DNA of 64,000 bases from Pseudomonas proteolytica (GCF_007858275.1 NZ_VFEV01000033.1:1-64000); one strand, 5' to 3'; positions 7,873-17,264 are shown, numbered from the stretch's first letter. Notes: generated by a model from the letters alone, not told the origin. Program-made: numbers and translations.

Positions 7873-8946
7873 ATGCGTCCTGCCCGTGCCCTGATCGACC
7901 TACAAGCCCTGCGCCACAACTACCAATTGGCCCGCGAACTGACCGGGGCCAAGGCCCTTGCCGTGATCAAGGCCGATGCCTACGGCCATGGAGCCGTGCG
8001 CGTGGCCCAGGCCCTGGAAGACCAGGCCGACGGTTTTGCCGTGGCCTGTATCGAGGAAGCGCTGGAACTGCGCGCTGCCGGGATTGGTGGGCCGGTATTG
8101 TTGCTCGAAGGGTTCTTCGAGGCCGACGAACTGCCGCTGATCATCGAGCATGACTTCTGGTGCGTGGTGCATTCGCTGTGGCAGCTGGAAGCGATTGAAC
8201 AGGCGCGCCTGAGCAAGCCGCTGACGGTATGGTTGAAGCTGGATTCGGGCATGCACCGGGTCGGCTTGCATCCCAAGGATTATCACGACGCCTATCAGCG
8301 CCTGCTGGCCAGCGGCAAAGTGGCCAAGATCGTGCTGATGAGCCACTTCGCCCGTGCCGATGAACTGGACTGCGCGAGCAGCGATGAACAGGTCACGGTC
8401 TTCGAGGCCGCGCGCCAGGGCTTGGCGGCCCAGGTCAGCCTGCGCAACTCGCCGTCGGTGATGGGCTGGCCGAGCGTTTCCAGCGACTGGGTACGGCCCG
8501 GCATCATGCTTTACGGTGCGACGCCGTTTGGCGAAGACCAGGCGGTTGCCGCGCGTTTGCAGCCGGTGATGACCCTGGAATCGAAAGTCATCTGCGTACG
8601 CGAGCTGCCTGCGGTCGAGCCCGTGGGTTATGGCGCGCGCTTCGTGACGCCCAAGCCGATGCGTATCGGTGTGGTTGCCATGGGGTATGCCGACGGTTAT
8701 CCACGGCATGCGCCGACCGGTACGCCGGTACTGGTCGCCGGCCAGCGCAGCCAGTTGCTGGGGCGGGTGTCGATGGACATGCTGTGCATCGACCTGACCG
8801 ATGTACCCCAGGCGGGTCTGGGTTCGACCGTCGAGTTGTGGGGCAAAAACATCCTCGCCAGCGATGTGGCGACCGCCGCCGAGACCATCCCTTATCAGAT
8901 TTTCTGCAACCTGCGCCGTGTGCCACGGCTCTATTCCGGCGCTTAG
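7873..8946 (+). CDS. dadX: Catabolic alanine racemase
   Basis: A 357-residue PLP enzyme. The PLP lysine is in AVIKADAYGHG near residue 33, and the catalytic tyrosine side is in PVGYGARFV near residue 253. HRVGLHP and GYADGYPR are also conserved. It interconverts L- and D-alanine in the cytoplasm, feeding D-alanine to DadA and allowing growth on L-alanine. The length and the dadA-ridA-dadX order match P. aeruginosa PA5302, the catabolic enzyme; a separate biosynthetic alr would lie elsewhere. Confidence 0.95.
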   Translation: MRPARALIDLQALRHNYQLARELTGAKALAVIKADAYGHGAVRVAQALEDQADGFAVACIEEALELRAAGIGGPVLLLEGFFEADELPLIIEHDFWCVVHSLWQLEAIEQARLSKPLTVWLKLDSGMHRVGLHPKDYHDAYQRLLASGKVAKIVLMSHFARADELDCASSDEQVTVFEAARQGLAAQVSLRNSPSVMGWPSVSSDWVRPGIMLYGATPFGEDQAVAARLQPVMTLESKVICVRELPAVEPVGYGARFVTPKPMRIGVVAMGYADGYPRHAPTGTPVLVAGQRSQLLGRVSMDMLCIDLTDVPQAGLGSTVELWGKNILASDVATAAETIPYQIFCNLRRVPRLYSGA

Positions 8947-9062
8947 CCGCCAGCTGCAGATGAAGCCCTGCGGGATTCAGACCAAAGTGTTGTAAATACT
9001 GAACGCTGTCGCCATGATAACGCTCAATTACAACAAAGCCTGAATCCTAGGAGGCTCCTGCA

Positions 9063-9611
9063 TTGGACGTCGGCGAACGACTGCAATCCATCCGTAAACT
9101 GAAAGGTCTTTCCCAGCGTGAACTCGCCAAGCGTGCGGGCGTCACCAACAGCACCATTTCGATGATCGAGAAAAACAGTGTCAGCCCCTCCATCAGCTCC
9201 TTGCGCAAGGTGCTGGGCGGCATCCCCATGTCCATGGTCGAGTTCTTTTCCGAGGAGATCCTCCAGGAAAAACCGACGCAGATCGTCTATAAAGCCAATG
9301 AGCTGATCGACATCTCCGATGGCGCGGTCACCATGAAGCTGGTGGGCCGGGCACATCCGAGCCGGGCGATTGCGTTTCTCAACGAAATCTACCCACCGGG
9401 CGCCGATACGGGTGAGGAAATGCTGACCCATGACGGCGAGGAAACCGGGATCCTGCTGGAAGGTCGTCTGGAATTGGTCGTGGGCGTCGAAACTTTTGTG
9501 CTCGAAGCCGGCGATAGCTACTACTTTGAAAGCACCAAGCCGCACCGTTTTCGCAATCCGTTCGATGTGCCGGCGCGACTAATCAGCGCAGCCACACCCG
9601 CGAACTTTTAA
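9063..9611 (+). CDS. pauR: XRE-cupin repressor of polyamine catabolism, PauR/PuuR type
   Basis: A 182-residue protein. Residues about 1-60 are an XRE HTH (GERLQSIRKLKGLSQRELAKRAGVTNSTISMIE); residues about 105-180 are a cupin (GEETGILLEGRLELVVG...LEAGDSYYFESTKPHRFRN). This is the PuuR/PauR layout. In P. aeruginosa the orthologue PA5301 represses the pau polyamine genes, with putrescine or cadaverine as effectors, and lies beside dadX as here. The start is TTG (LDVGERLQ), eleven bases after AGGAGG. The non-ATG start may keep repressor levels low. Likely regulates the pauB4-like gene and distant pau loci. Confidence 0.88.
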   Translation: MDVGERLQSIRKLKGLSQRELAKRAGVTNSTISMIEKNSVSPSISSLRKVLGGIPMSMVEFFSEEILQEKPTQIVYKANELIDISDGAVTMKLVGRAHPSRAIAFLNEIYPPGADTGEEMLTHDGEETGILLEGRLELVVGVETFVLEAGDSYYFESTKPHRFRNPFDVPARLISAATPANF

Positions 9612-9780
9612 CAGAAGAGGCGCCCTGCCTACCTTGCAGAGGTGCCCGTAGTTGTATTTCGCCATGCTCAATCTCCCCTTGGATAATAGGGTTGTTTCAG
9701 TGAGGCGGCCTAACCGTTATACTTTCGCCGCCTGCGAAACCGTGGCCGCAGGCGTGAATAGCCACCATGAGGGTGAACGC

Positions 9781-10206
9781 GTGAACCTAATTATGAAAAT
9801 GCTGGCTGTACCAGCAACCGTACTGGCCCTTTGGGCTGCCAGCGCTCAAGCTGCGACCAATGATGATATTGCCAAGCGCCTTGAACCCGTGGGGAAGGTC
9901 TGTATTCAAGGTGAGGAATGCAAGGGCATGGAAGTCGCTGTGACAGCGGGCGGCGGCGGCGCAAAAACGCCGGACGAGATCATCGCCAAACACTGTAATG
10001 CTTGCCACGGCACTGGCCTGTTGGGCGCACCGAAAATCGGTGACACCGCAGCCTGGAAAGAGCGCGCCGACCACCAGGGCGGCCTCGACGGCATCCTGGC
10101 CAAGGCCATCACCGGCATCAACGCCATGCCGCCTAAAGGCACCTGCTCCGATTGCTCGGATGACGACCTCAAGGCTGCAATCGAGAAGATGTCTGGTTTG
10201 AAATAA
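9781..10206 (+). CDS. Cytochrome c5-type soluble/periplasmic cytochrome c
   Basis: A 141-residue protein with an N-terminal signal peptide (MKMLAVPATVLALWAASAQA). One c-type heme motif, CNACHGTG, lies near residue 76, with a distal methionine candidate in INAMPPKG and a paired-cysteine GTCSDCSDDDL characteristic of the c5 group. It is exported to the periplasm and carries electrons; the partner oxidase or reductase is not given by the context. I prefer the GTG at 9781, which has GAGGG eight bases upstream; an ATG at 9793 would also keep the full signal peptide. It corresponds to PA5300 (cycB) by synteny. A strong terminator follows. Confidence 0.88.
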   Translation: MNLIMKMLAVPATVLALWAASAQAATNDDIAKRLEPVGKVCIQGEECKGMEVAVTAGGGGAKTPDEIIAKHCNACHGTGLLGAPKIGDTAAWKERADHQGGLDGILAKAITGINAMPPKGTCSDCSDDDLKAAIEKMSGLK

Positions 10207-10216
10207 ACCAATCTTC

Positions 10217-10246
10217 GCCAAAAAGCCGCTGACCAGCGGCTTTTTT
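10217..10246 (+). terminator. Rho-independent terminator after cytochrome c5
   Basis: A perfect stem, GCCGCTG (10225-10231) with CAGCGGC (10234-10240), has a two-base loop and is followed by six T. Confidence 0.92.
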
Positions 10247-10338
10247 GTGCCCGCAATTTGCCGGCCAAGGCTGTTCATTGCAGCAAAGACCCGGCAAGCT
10301 CGGTCCAACCCCTAATCACGGAACGTCAGGAGGGTCGG

Positions 10339-12261
10339 ATGGTGCAGTTGTGTTCAATCGAGCAAGCGGTCGACGACGTACTGGAACGCCTACCGGCGCA
10401 TATCCACATGGGTATGCCGCTGGGTCTGGGTAAGCCGAATCTGTTTGCCAATGCCTTGTACCGGCGTATCGCCAAGCTGCCCGAGCGGTCGCTGACGATC
10501 TACACCGCGTTGAGCCTGGGCCGCCCGCCGCTGGGTGATGGTTTGCAGAAGCGCTTTCTGGAGCCGTTTGTCGAGCGGGTGTTCGGTGATTATCCCGAGT
10601 TGGATTACCTTGCCGCCCTGCGCAAGGACAGCCTGCCGGCCAATATCCACGTGCAGCAGTTCTTCATGCAGCCCGGCAGCCTGTTGCACAGCGCCCAGGC
10701 CCAGCAGGACTACGTCAGCAGCAACTACAGCCATGCCGCCCGCGATATCAACGCCGCCGGCCTGAACCTGGTTGCGCAATTGGTGGCCAGCAGCAGTGAG
10801 CACCCGGATCGCCTGAGCCTGAGTTGCAACCCGGATATCACCCTCGACCTGTTGCCCATGATCGCCAAGCGCCGCGCGGCAGGCGAGACCATCCTGGTGG
10901 TCGGCCAGGTACATGAAGATTTGCCCTACATGCCCGGTGATGCCGAACTGGGCATGGATCAGTTCGACTTCCTGATCGACGAAAAAGACCGCACCACGCT
11001 GTTCTCTACGCCCAACATGCCAGTGGGTTTGCAGGACCACTTCATCGGTTTGCACGCCAGCACCCTGGTGCGCGATGGCGGCACCTTGCAGATTGGTATC
11101 GGTTCGATGGGCGACGCCTTGACCGCCGCGTTGCTGGCGCGTCAGGCCGATAACGAGAGCTATCGGCAGTTGCTCACCGACTTGGACGTGTACCAATGGG
11201 CGCCGCTGATCAGCCGTGAGGGTGGGGTCGAACCGTTTGCCCGGGGCCTTTATGGTTGCAGCGAAATGTTCGTCAACGGCCTGCTGGTGCTGGCCGATGC
11301 CGGGATTGTGCGGCGCAAGGTGTACCCGGATGTGGCGACGCAGGAGCAGGCCAACGCAGGCCTGCTGGACGATGCGGCGCAGCCCGATGGCATATCGATC
11401 CACGGTGGGTTTTTCCTCGGCCCCCGCAGTTTTTACCAGCGCTTGCAGGAAATGACCCACGCCAAGCGCCTGGAATTCAACATGACCCGCATCAGCTATA
11501 TCAACGAGCTGTACGGGCAGGAAGAACTCAAGCGTTTACAGCGCGTGGATGCGCGGTTTATCAACAGCGCAATCATGGTGACGCTACTGGGTGCAGGCGT
11601 TGCCGACCAACTGGAAGATGGCCGCGTGCTCAGCGGTGTGGGTGGGCAATACAACTTTGTCGCCCAAGGCCATGCACTGGAGGGTGCGCGCTCGATCCTG
11701 ATCCTGCGCAGTTGGCGTGAATCGGCTGGCGAGGTCAGCTCCAATATTGTCTGGGAGTACGGCCATTGCACGATTCCACGGCACCTGCGCGATATCGTGA
11801 TCACCGAATACGGCATCGCTGACCTGCGCGGCCAGACCGACGCCAAGGTGATCGAGGCGTTGCTCAATATCACCGACTCACGGTTCCAGGCCGACTTGAT
11901 CGAACAGGCGCAAAAAGCCGGCAAGTTGCCCAAGGACTTCCAGCTCGACCCACGCTTTGCCGACAACACTCCCGAGCGTTTGCAGGCGGTGCAGGCGCGG
12001 CATTCAAGGCTGTTTCCGGAGTATCCGCTGGGCAGTGACTTCACTGATCAAGAGCGGGATTTGTTGCGCGCGTTGAACTGGCTCAAGAGCAAATTCAAGC
12101 TGACGGAGATTCTGGAGTTGGGCAAGGCGGCGCTGGATGCACCGGAACCTGCGGCGTTTCCCGAGCATCTGGTGCGCATGCGCCTGGATAAGCCTGAGGG
12201 GTTTAAAGAGGATCTGTATCAGCGCCTATTGCTTGCTGGCCTACAGGCCACCGCACACTGA
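10339..12261 (+). CDS. Acetyl-CoA hydrolase/transferase family protein
   Basis: A 640-residue protein with the CoA-transferase fold of the acetyl-CoA hydrolase/CoA transferase (Cat1/ScpC) family. The C-terminal half carries GVGGQYNFV followed by TIPRHLRDIVITEYGIADLRG, the conserved C-terminal signature. The N-terminal domain begins CSIEQAVDDVLERLPAHIHMGMPLG. It probably transfers or hydrolyses short acyl-CoA; substrate unknown. The ATG at 10339 has CAGGAGGG upstream. At 640 residues it is longer than the roughly 500-residue Cat1-type enzymes, because of an extended N-terminus. It stands alone between a terminator and a large REP composite. Confidence 0.85.
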   Translation: MVQLCSIEQAVDDVLERLPAHIHMGMPLGLGKPNLFANALYRRIAKLPERSLTIYTALSLGRPPLGDGLQKRFLEPFVERVFGDYPELDYLAALRKDSLPANIHVQQFFMQPGSLLHSAQAQQDYVSSNYSHAARDINAAGLNLVAQLVASSSEHPDRLSLSCNPDITLDLLPMIAKRRAAGETILVVGQVHEDLPYMPGDAELGMDQFDFLIDEKDRTTLFSTPNMPVGLQDHFIGLHASTLVRDGGTLQIGIGSMGDALTAALLARQADNESYRQLLTDLDVYQWAPLISREGGVEPFARGLYGCSEMFVNGLLVLADAGIVRRKVYPDVATQEQANAGLLDDAAQPDGISIHGGFFLGPRSFYQRLQEMTHAKRLEFNMTRISYINELYGQEELKRLQRVDARFINSAIMVTLLGAGVADQLEDGRVLSGVGGQYNFVAQGHALEGARSILILRSWRESAGEVSSNIVWEYGHCTIPRHLRDIVITEYGIADLRGQTDAKVIEALLNITDSRFQADLIEQAQKAGKLPKDFQLDPRFADNTPERLQAVQARHSRLFPEYPLGSDFTDQERDLLRALNWLKSKFKLTEILELGKAALDAPEPAAFPEHLVRMRLDKPEGFKEDLYQRLLLAGLQATAH

Positions 12262-12280
12262 CAGGTAACACAAGGCAAAT

Positions 12281-12624
12281 GTGGGAGCTGGCTTGCCTGC
12301 GATGAGCATAGGTATCTACACAACTTTGCAGCAACGCCTAAATCCAGGCAGATAGCGCAGTTGTGGCGAGCGGGCTTGCCCCGCGCTGGGCTGCGAAGCA
12401 GCCCCAATAAGCCGAATGCGTTGTACCAGATACACCGCAGCGGCTGGTTTTGGGGCTGCTTCGCAGCCCAGCGCGGGGCAAGCCCGCTCGCCACAACTGC
12501 GCTATCTGCCTGGATTTAGGCGTTACGGTAAAGTTGTGTAGATACCTATGCTGCGATGAGGGCCTGCCAGTCGACATCTCTGTCGCCTGACACTGCGCTA
12601 TCGCAGGCAAGCCCGCTCCCACAT
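12281..12624. repeat. Nested REP composite with about 100-nt inverted arms
   Basis: The outer boundaries are one REP pair (GTGGGAGCTGGCTTGCCTG at 12281; GCAGGCAAGCCCGCTCCCAC ending at 12624). Inside it, 12306-12406 and about 12451-12551 are inverted copies of each other with roughly three mismatches. Each arm holds a second REP type (GGGGCTGCTTCGCAGCCC plus GGCAAGCCCGCTCGCC) and the extension GCATAGGTATCTACACAACT. The 40-odd-base centre is unique. The transcript would fold into a very long hairpin. No transposase is present. It separates the convergent CoA-transferase and xpt genes and fills the whole 385-bp gap. Confidence 0.9.
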
Positions 12625-12646
12625 TTTTAACTGTGCTCGCTCACCT

Positions 12647-13219
12647 TCAGTCGATGAAGGTCACAACCCCACCGGCCAGGGACTTCACCCGCGCCAGCGA
12701 CTCAACACGGTAGCCCTGGGCATCCAGCTCTGCACGGCCGCCCTGGAACGACTTCTCGATCACAATCCCCAGGCCTGCCACGGTGGCGCCGGCCTGTTTG
12801 ATTATCGAAATCAGCGCCTGGGAAGCCTTGCCGTTGGCCAGGAAGTCATCGATCACCAGCACGCGGTCGCTGCTGGTCAGGTGACGCGGGGAAATCGCCA
12901 CGGTGCTTTCGACTTTCTTGGTGAAGGAATACACCGTCGCCGACAGCAGGTTTTCCGTCAGGGTCAGGGACTGTTGCTTGCGGGCGAAAATCACCGGCAC
13001 GCCCAGGTTCAGGCCGGTCATGATCGCCGGCGCGATGCCCGAGGCTTCGATGGTGACGATCTTGGTGATCCCCGAATCCTTGAACAGCGCGGCGAATTCG
13101 TCGCCGATCAGCTTCATCAGCGCCGGGTCGATCTGATGGTTCAGAAAGGCGTCGACCTTGAGTACCTGGTCGGAAAGCACGATGCCTTCTTCGCGAATTT
13201 TCTTGTGCAGTGCTTCCAC
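12647..13219 (-). CDS. xpt: Xanthine phosphoribosyltransferase
   Basis: A 190-residue type I phosphoribosyltransferase. The PRPP loop is in RVLVIDDFLANGKASQAL near residue 125, and the purine-site stretch VTIEASGIAPAIMTGLNLG is typical of Bacillus-type Xpt. It salvages xanthine to XMP. The start is GTG, with GAGGAAGC upstream. It lies 57 nt downstream of rep on the same strand, so the two may be cotranscribed. It corresponds to PA5298; in PAO1 a pyruvate oxidase gene lies between xpt and rep, and it is absent here. Confidence 0.93.
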   Translation of the reverse strand: MEALHKKIREEGIVLSDQVLKVDAFLNHQIDPALMKLIGDEFAALFKDSGITKIVTIEASGIAPAIMTGLNLGVPVIFARKQQSLTLTENLLSATVYSFTKKVESTVAISPRHLTSSDRVLVIDDFLANGKASQALISIIKQAGATVAGLGIVIEKSFQGGRAELDAQGYRVESLARVKSLAGGVVTFID

Positions 13220-13276
13220 AAAAGCTTCCTCTGGTGGCGCAAGGGGCGCCGAAAGTAGATTAAAAAGTAGTCGATT

Positions 13277-15286
13277 CTAGCGCTTTAGCATCGCGCGTAT
13301 ATCCGCCAGGGCAGTGTTGCCGCGTACCGCCTTGACTTCAGTCGGGGTGTCGTCGTTGCCTTCCCAGGCCAAATCGTCCGGTGGCAGCTCATCGAGGAAG
13401 CGGCTCGGGGCGCAGTCGATGATCTCGCCGTATTGCTTGCGTTTGGCCGCAAAGGTGAAGGCCAGGGTCTGACGCGCGCGGGTAATGCCCACGTAGGCCA
13501 GGCGCCGTTCTTCTTCAATGGTGTCGGCTTCGATACTGGAGCGGTGTGGGAGGATTTCCTCTTCCATGCCCATGATGAACACATAGGGGAATTCCAGGCC
13601 CTTGGATGCATGCAAGGTCATCATTTGCACCCCTTCGGCGCCATCTTCTTCTTCCTGCTGGCGCTCGAGCATGTCGCGCAGGACCAGCTTGCCGATGGCG
13701 TCCTCGACGGTCATTTCACCGTCTTCGTCTTTTTCCAGGGTGTTCTTCAGCGCTTCGATCAGGAACCAGACGTTGCCCATGCGGTAATCCGCGGCCTTGT
13801 CGCTGGAGCTGTTGGTGCGCAGCCAGTTTTCGTAGTCGATATCCATGACCATGCTGCGCAGGGCGCTGATCGGGTCTTCGCCGGCGCACTGCTCGCGCAC
13901 CTTGTCCATAAAGCGCTTGAAGCGCGACAGGCGATCGGTGAAGCGCGTATCCAGGTGTTCGCCCAGGCCGATTTCGTCGGTGGCGGCGTACATCGAGATC
14001 TTGCGTTCGGTGGCGTAGTTGCCGAGTTTTTCCAGGGTGGTGGAGCCGATCTCCCGACGCGGCACATTGATCACGCGCAGGAAGGCGTTGTCGTCATCCG
14101 GGTTCACGATCAACCGGAAGTAGGCCATCAGATCCTTTACTTCCTGGCGTCCGAAAAAGCTGTTGCCGCCTGACAGGCGATACGGCACCTGGTGGTGCTG
14201 CAGCTTCAGCTCGATCAGTTTGGCCTGGTAGTTACCGCGATACAGGATCGCAAAATCACTGTAGGGCCGGTCGGTGCGCAGGTGCAGGCTGAGGATCTCG
14301 ACGGCCACGCGCTCGGCTTCGGCATCTTCGTTGCGGCAGCGGATCACGCGGATTTCGTCGCCATGGCCCATCTCGCTCCACAGCTGCTTTTCAAACTCGT
14401 GGGGGTTGTTGGAGATCAGCACGTTGGCGCAACGCAGGATGCGGCTGGTGGAGCGATAGTTCTGCTCCAGCATCACCACTTTCAGCGACGGGTAGTCGAC
14501 CTTGAGCAGCATCAGGTTTTCCGGGCGCGCGCCGCGCCAGGCGTAGATCGACTGGTCATCGTCGCCGACCACGGTGAACTGGTTGCGCGTACCGATCAGC
14601 AACTTCACCAGCAAATACTGGCTGGCGTTGGTGTCCTGGTATTCATCCACCAGCAGGTAGCGCACCTTGTTCTGCCATTTTTCGAGGATGTCGGCGTGTT
14701 CCTGGAACAGCTTGACCGGCTGCAGGATCAAGTCGTCGAAGTCCACCGCATTGAACGCCTTGAGCGTGCGCTGGTAGTGGGTGTAGACGATGGCGGCGGT
14801 CTGTTCCTTGGGGTTGCGTGCGTTTTCCAGGGCTTCGGGGGGCAGGATCAGGTCGTTTTTCCAGGCGCCGATCATGTTCTTGATCTCATCGACGCCGTCG
14901 TCGCCCGCGTATTCCTTCTGCATGATGTCGGTCATCAGGGCCTTGACGTCGGTCTCGTCAAAGATCGAGAAGCCCGGCTTGTAGCCCAGCCGCGCATGCT
15001 CCTTGCGGATGATGTTCAGCCCCAGGTTGTGGAAGGTACACACGGTGAGGCCACGGCCTTCGCCGCCCTTGAGCAGGGTGCCGACGCGCTCTTTCATCTC
15101 GCGCGCGGCCTTGTTGGTAAAGGTCATGGCGACGATGTACTGGGCACGGATGCCGCAGTTCTGGATCAAGTGCGCGATCTTGCGGGTGATCACGCTGGTC
15201 TTGCCGGAGCCAGCACCGGCGAGCACCAATAGAGGGCCGCCGACGTAGTTCACGGCTTCTTGCTGCCGGGGATTGAGTCGGGACAT
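13277..15286 (-). CDS. rep: ATP-dependent DNA helicase Rep
   Basis: A 669-residue superfamily 1A helicase, the normal Rep length. Walker A AGAGSGKT lies near residue 25, motif II VDEYQDTN near 218, motif III VGDDDQSIYAWRGA near 240, motif IV QNYRST, and motifs V-VI in LHASKGLEFP and VGITRARQTL. It is a 3'-5' translocase that works with the replisome to clear bound proteins and restart forks. It is Rep rather than UvrD by length and by MSRLNPRQQEAVNYVGGPL at the start. It begins divergently from the proE-like gene. Confidence 0.96.
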   Translation of the reverse strand: MSRLNPRQQEAVNYVGGPLLVLAGAGSGKTSVITRKIAHLIQNCGIRAQYIVAMTFTNKAAREMKERVGTLLKGGEGRGLTVCTFHNLGLNIIRKEHARLGYKPGFSIFDETDVKALMTDIMQKEYAGDDGVDEIKNMIGAWKNDLILPPEALENARNPKEQTAAIVYTHYQRTLKAFNAVDFDDLILQPVKLFQEHADILEKWQNKVRYLLVDEYQDTNASQYLLVKLLIGTRNQFTVVGDDDQSIYAWRGARPENLMLLKVDYPSLKVVMLEQNYRSTSRILRCANVLISNNPHEFEKQLWSEMGHGDEIRVIRCRNEDAEAERVAVEILSLHLRTDRPYSDFAILYRGNYQAKLIELKLQHHQVPYRLSGGNSFFGRQEVKDLMAYFRLIVNPDDDNAFLRVINVPRREIGSTTLEKLGNYATERKISMYAATDEIGLGEHLDTRFTDRLSRFKRFMDKVREQCAGEDPISALRSMVMDIDYENWLRTNSSSDKAADYRMGNVWFLIEALKNTLEKDEDGEMTVEDAIGKLVLRDMLERQQEEEDGAEGVQMMTLHASKGLEFPYVFIMGMEEEILPHRSSIEADTIEEERRLAYVGITRARQTLAFTFAAKRKQYGEIIDCAPSRFLDELPPDDLAWEGNDDTPTEVKAVRGNTALADIRAMLKR

Positions 15287-15468
15287 ACGGAATTTTGGGA
15301 GTCATTGTTCAAAAGGGCGGGCATTTTAACAGGCTGGCAAGATTCTGCTGCCTCTGAACGACAGTGTGACGTACCACTCGATCTAAATTTGCCGCTTTTG
15401 TTACTTTGCCGCAGGATGTGCGGGGTTTTTGGGTCTATCGTTCGATCTAGAGCCGCACTGCGCGTATT

Positions 15469-15496
15469 TGATAACCAATATCATTGGTGATTATCA
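15469..15496. promoter_or_regulatory. Dyad upstream of the GGDEF/EAL gene
   Basis: The inner arms ACCAAT and ATTGGT surround ATC, and the outer arms TGATAA and TTATCA extend them with a three-base asymmetry. It lies 58-85 bp upstream of the TTG start in a 267-bp intergenic gap shared with rep. It is a plausible regulator binding site; the AT-rich outer arms loosely recall Fur-type sites but do not match well enough to assign. Confidence 0.4.
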
Positions 15497-15553
15497 GGCT
15501 GCACGTCATAATGCCCGCCGCCAACGAAATCTTGCACAGTCTAGGGAGCTAGC

Positions 15554-17227
15554 TTGTCTACGCCTGTCGAACCCTTGCGTTTGCTGCTATTGGCCGATAC
15601 GCCTACGTGGGCAGCGTTGTTGCGCGAGTGCCTGGCGCCGATGGGCGACGGGGCAGTGCTGATCAGTGCGCCAAATTGGGAGTCGGTGAGCAGCCTGTTC
15701 GACGACGACCGCACCGCCGTCTTGCTCACCACCCCCAGCCTGCAACCCGGCCCAGGCCGTTGCAGCCTGCCGACCGTCTTGCTGCTGGAGCAGGAGCCGC
15801 TGGTTGCGCCGTTGGGCGCCAGCGACTGGCTGATCCTCGGTGCGTTTGATGTCGATACGGTACGCCGTTGCCTGCGCCATGTGCGCGAGCGCGGCTTGCT
15901 GGAAAACACCCTGCAACGCCTGGCCGAACAGGATCCGCTGACCGGCATCGCCAACCGCCAGGGGTTCCAGACCCTGCTGGCCGCGCGCCTGGCAGAAAAC
16001 GACGGGCGTGGCCTGGCCCTCGGCCATCTGGACCTGGACAACTTCCGCCATGCCAACGATGCCCTCGGCCACCAGGCGGGCGACCGGCTGATCCTGCAAG
16101 TGGTCTCGCGGCTCAAGAGCCAGCTCGAAGCCGGCGACCAATTGGCGCGCCTGGGCAGTGACGAATTCGCCTTGTTGATCGACACCCGCCGCGCGCCGCA
16201 ACGCGCCGAGTGGATGGCCGAACGCATCACCGAGGCCATGGCCGAACCTTACTGGGTCGATGGCGAGAGCCTGCTGATCGGCTGCAGCCTCGGTGTGGCC
16301 CATGCCCGCGCCAAGGCCGGCGCCGACCCGTTGATGTGGCACGCGCATATCGCCATGCAACAGGCCAAGAGCACCCAGGGCTGCACCTTTCATATCTTCA
16401 ATGAACGAATCAACCGCAACGCCCGCAGCCTTGCCGACCTGGAAAGCGAACTGCGCCGGGCGCTGCGCCGTGATGAGCTGGAGCTGCATTACCAGCCGCG
16501 TCTGGACCTGGACGATGGGCATATCGTCGGCCTCGAAGCCCTGGTGCGCTGGCGCCATGGCGAGCGCGGCCTGTTGCCGCCAAGCGAGTTCGTGCCGTTG
16601 GCCGAGCAGAGCGGCCTGATTGTGCCGTTGGGCTACTGGGTGATTTCCCGCGCCTTGCGCGACATGCAGGACCTGCGCGAACGCGGCCTGCCGCCGCTGC
16701 ACATGGCGGTCAACCTGTCGTTCCGCCAATTCCAGGACAGCCAATTGCTGTCGACCTTGAGCCGGCTGATTGCCGAGCGTGGGGTGGAGGCGCAGTGGCT
16801 GGAATTCGAACTGACGGAAACCGCCGTGATGCGCCGCAGCGACCTGGTCAAGCAGACCATGGATGCCTTGGGCCGCCTGGGCGTACGCTTTTCCCTGGAT
16901 GACTTTGGTACCGGGTTTTCATCCTTCGTACACCTCAACAGCCTGCCGATTGCCCTGCTCAAGATCGACAAGAGCTTTGTCGGCGGCATGGAAGAGCGCG
17001 AGGAAAACCGCAAGCTGGTGCACGCCATGATCAACCTGGCCCATAACCTCAACCTGGAAGTGGTGGCCGAAGGTGTGGAGACGCCTGAGCAACTGGCGTT
17101 GTTGCGTCTGTTTGGCTGCGACCAGGCCCAGGGCTACCTGATCAGCAAGCCATTGCCGTTGCCGGAGTTGGTGGAATACCTGACATTTGGCAGCAGCCAA
17201 CAGGCGTTGTTGGGTGAAGTGATCTGA
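15554..17227 (+). CDS. proE: GGDEF/EAL cyclic-di-GMP phosphodiesterase, ProE-like
   Basis: A 557-residue protein. Residues about 1-125 form a receiver-like N-terminal region, followed by a GGDEF domain (130-285) and an EAL domain (300-545). The GGDEF signature is degenerate (GSDEF in RLGSDEFALLID), so cyclase activity is doubtful. The EAL domain keeps its catalytic set: EALVRW, NLSFRQF, LDDFGTGFSS, EVVAEGVE and QGYLISKPLP. It is expected to hydrolyse c-di-GMP, lowering biofilm and exopolysaccharide output. It matches PA5295 (ProE) by position next to rep and the MATE gene. The start is TTG, following AGGGAG. Confidence 0.88.
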   Translation: MSTPVEPLRLLLLADTPTWAALLRECLAPMGDGAVLISAPNWESVSSLFDDDRTAVLLTTPSLQPGPGRCSLPTVLLLEQEPLVAPLGASDWLILGAFDVDTVRRCLRHVRERGLLENTLQRLAEQDPLTGIANRQGFQTLLAARLAENDGRGLALGHLDLDNFRHANDALGHQAGDRLILQVVSRLKSQLEAGDQLARLGSDEFALLIDTRRAPQRAEWMAERITEAMAEPYWVDGESLLIGCSLGVAHARAKAGADPLMWHAHIAMQQAKSTQGCTFHIFNERINRNARSLADLESELRRALRRDELELHYQPRLDLDDGHIVGLEALVRWRHGERGLLPPSEFVPLAEQSGLIVPLGYWVISRALRDMQDLRERGLPPLHMAVNLSFRQFQDSQLLSTLSRLIAERGVEAQWLEFELTETAVMRRSDLVKQTMDALGRLGVRFSLDDFGTGFSSFVHLNSLPIALLKIDKSFVGGMEEREENRKLVHAMINLAHNLNLEVVAEGVETPEQLALLRLFGCDQAQGYLISKPLPLPELVEYLTFGSSQQALLGEVI

Positions 17228-17264
17228 CTTTGTAAACCCAATCAAAAATGTGGGAGTACATGCT

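Noticed and set aside
12281..12624. Insertion sequence or CRISPR array
   Set aside because: No transposase ORF, no direct-repeat/spacer pattern; explained by nested REP units.
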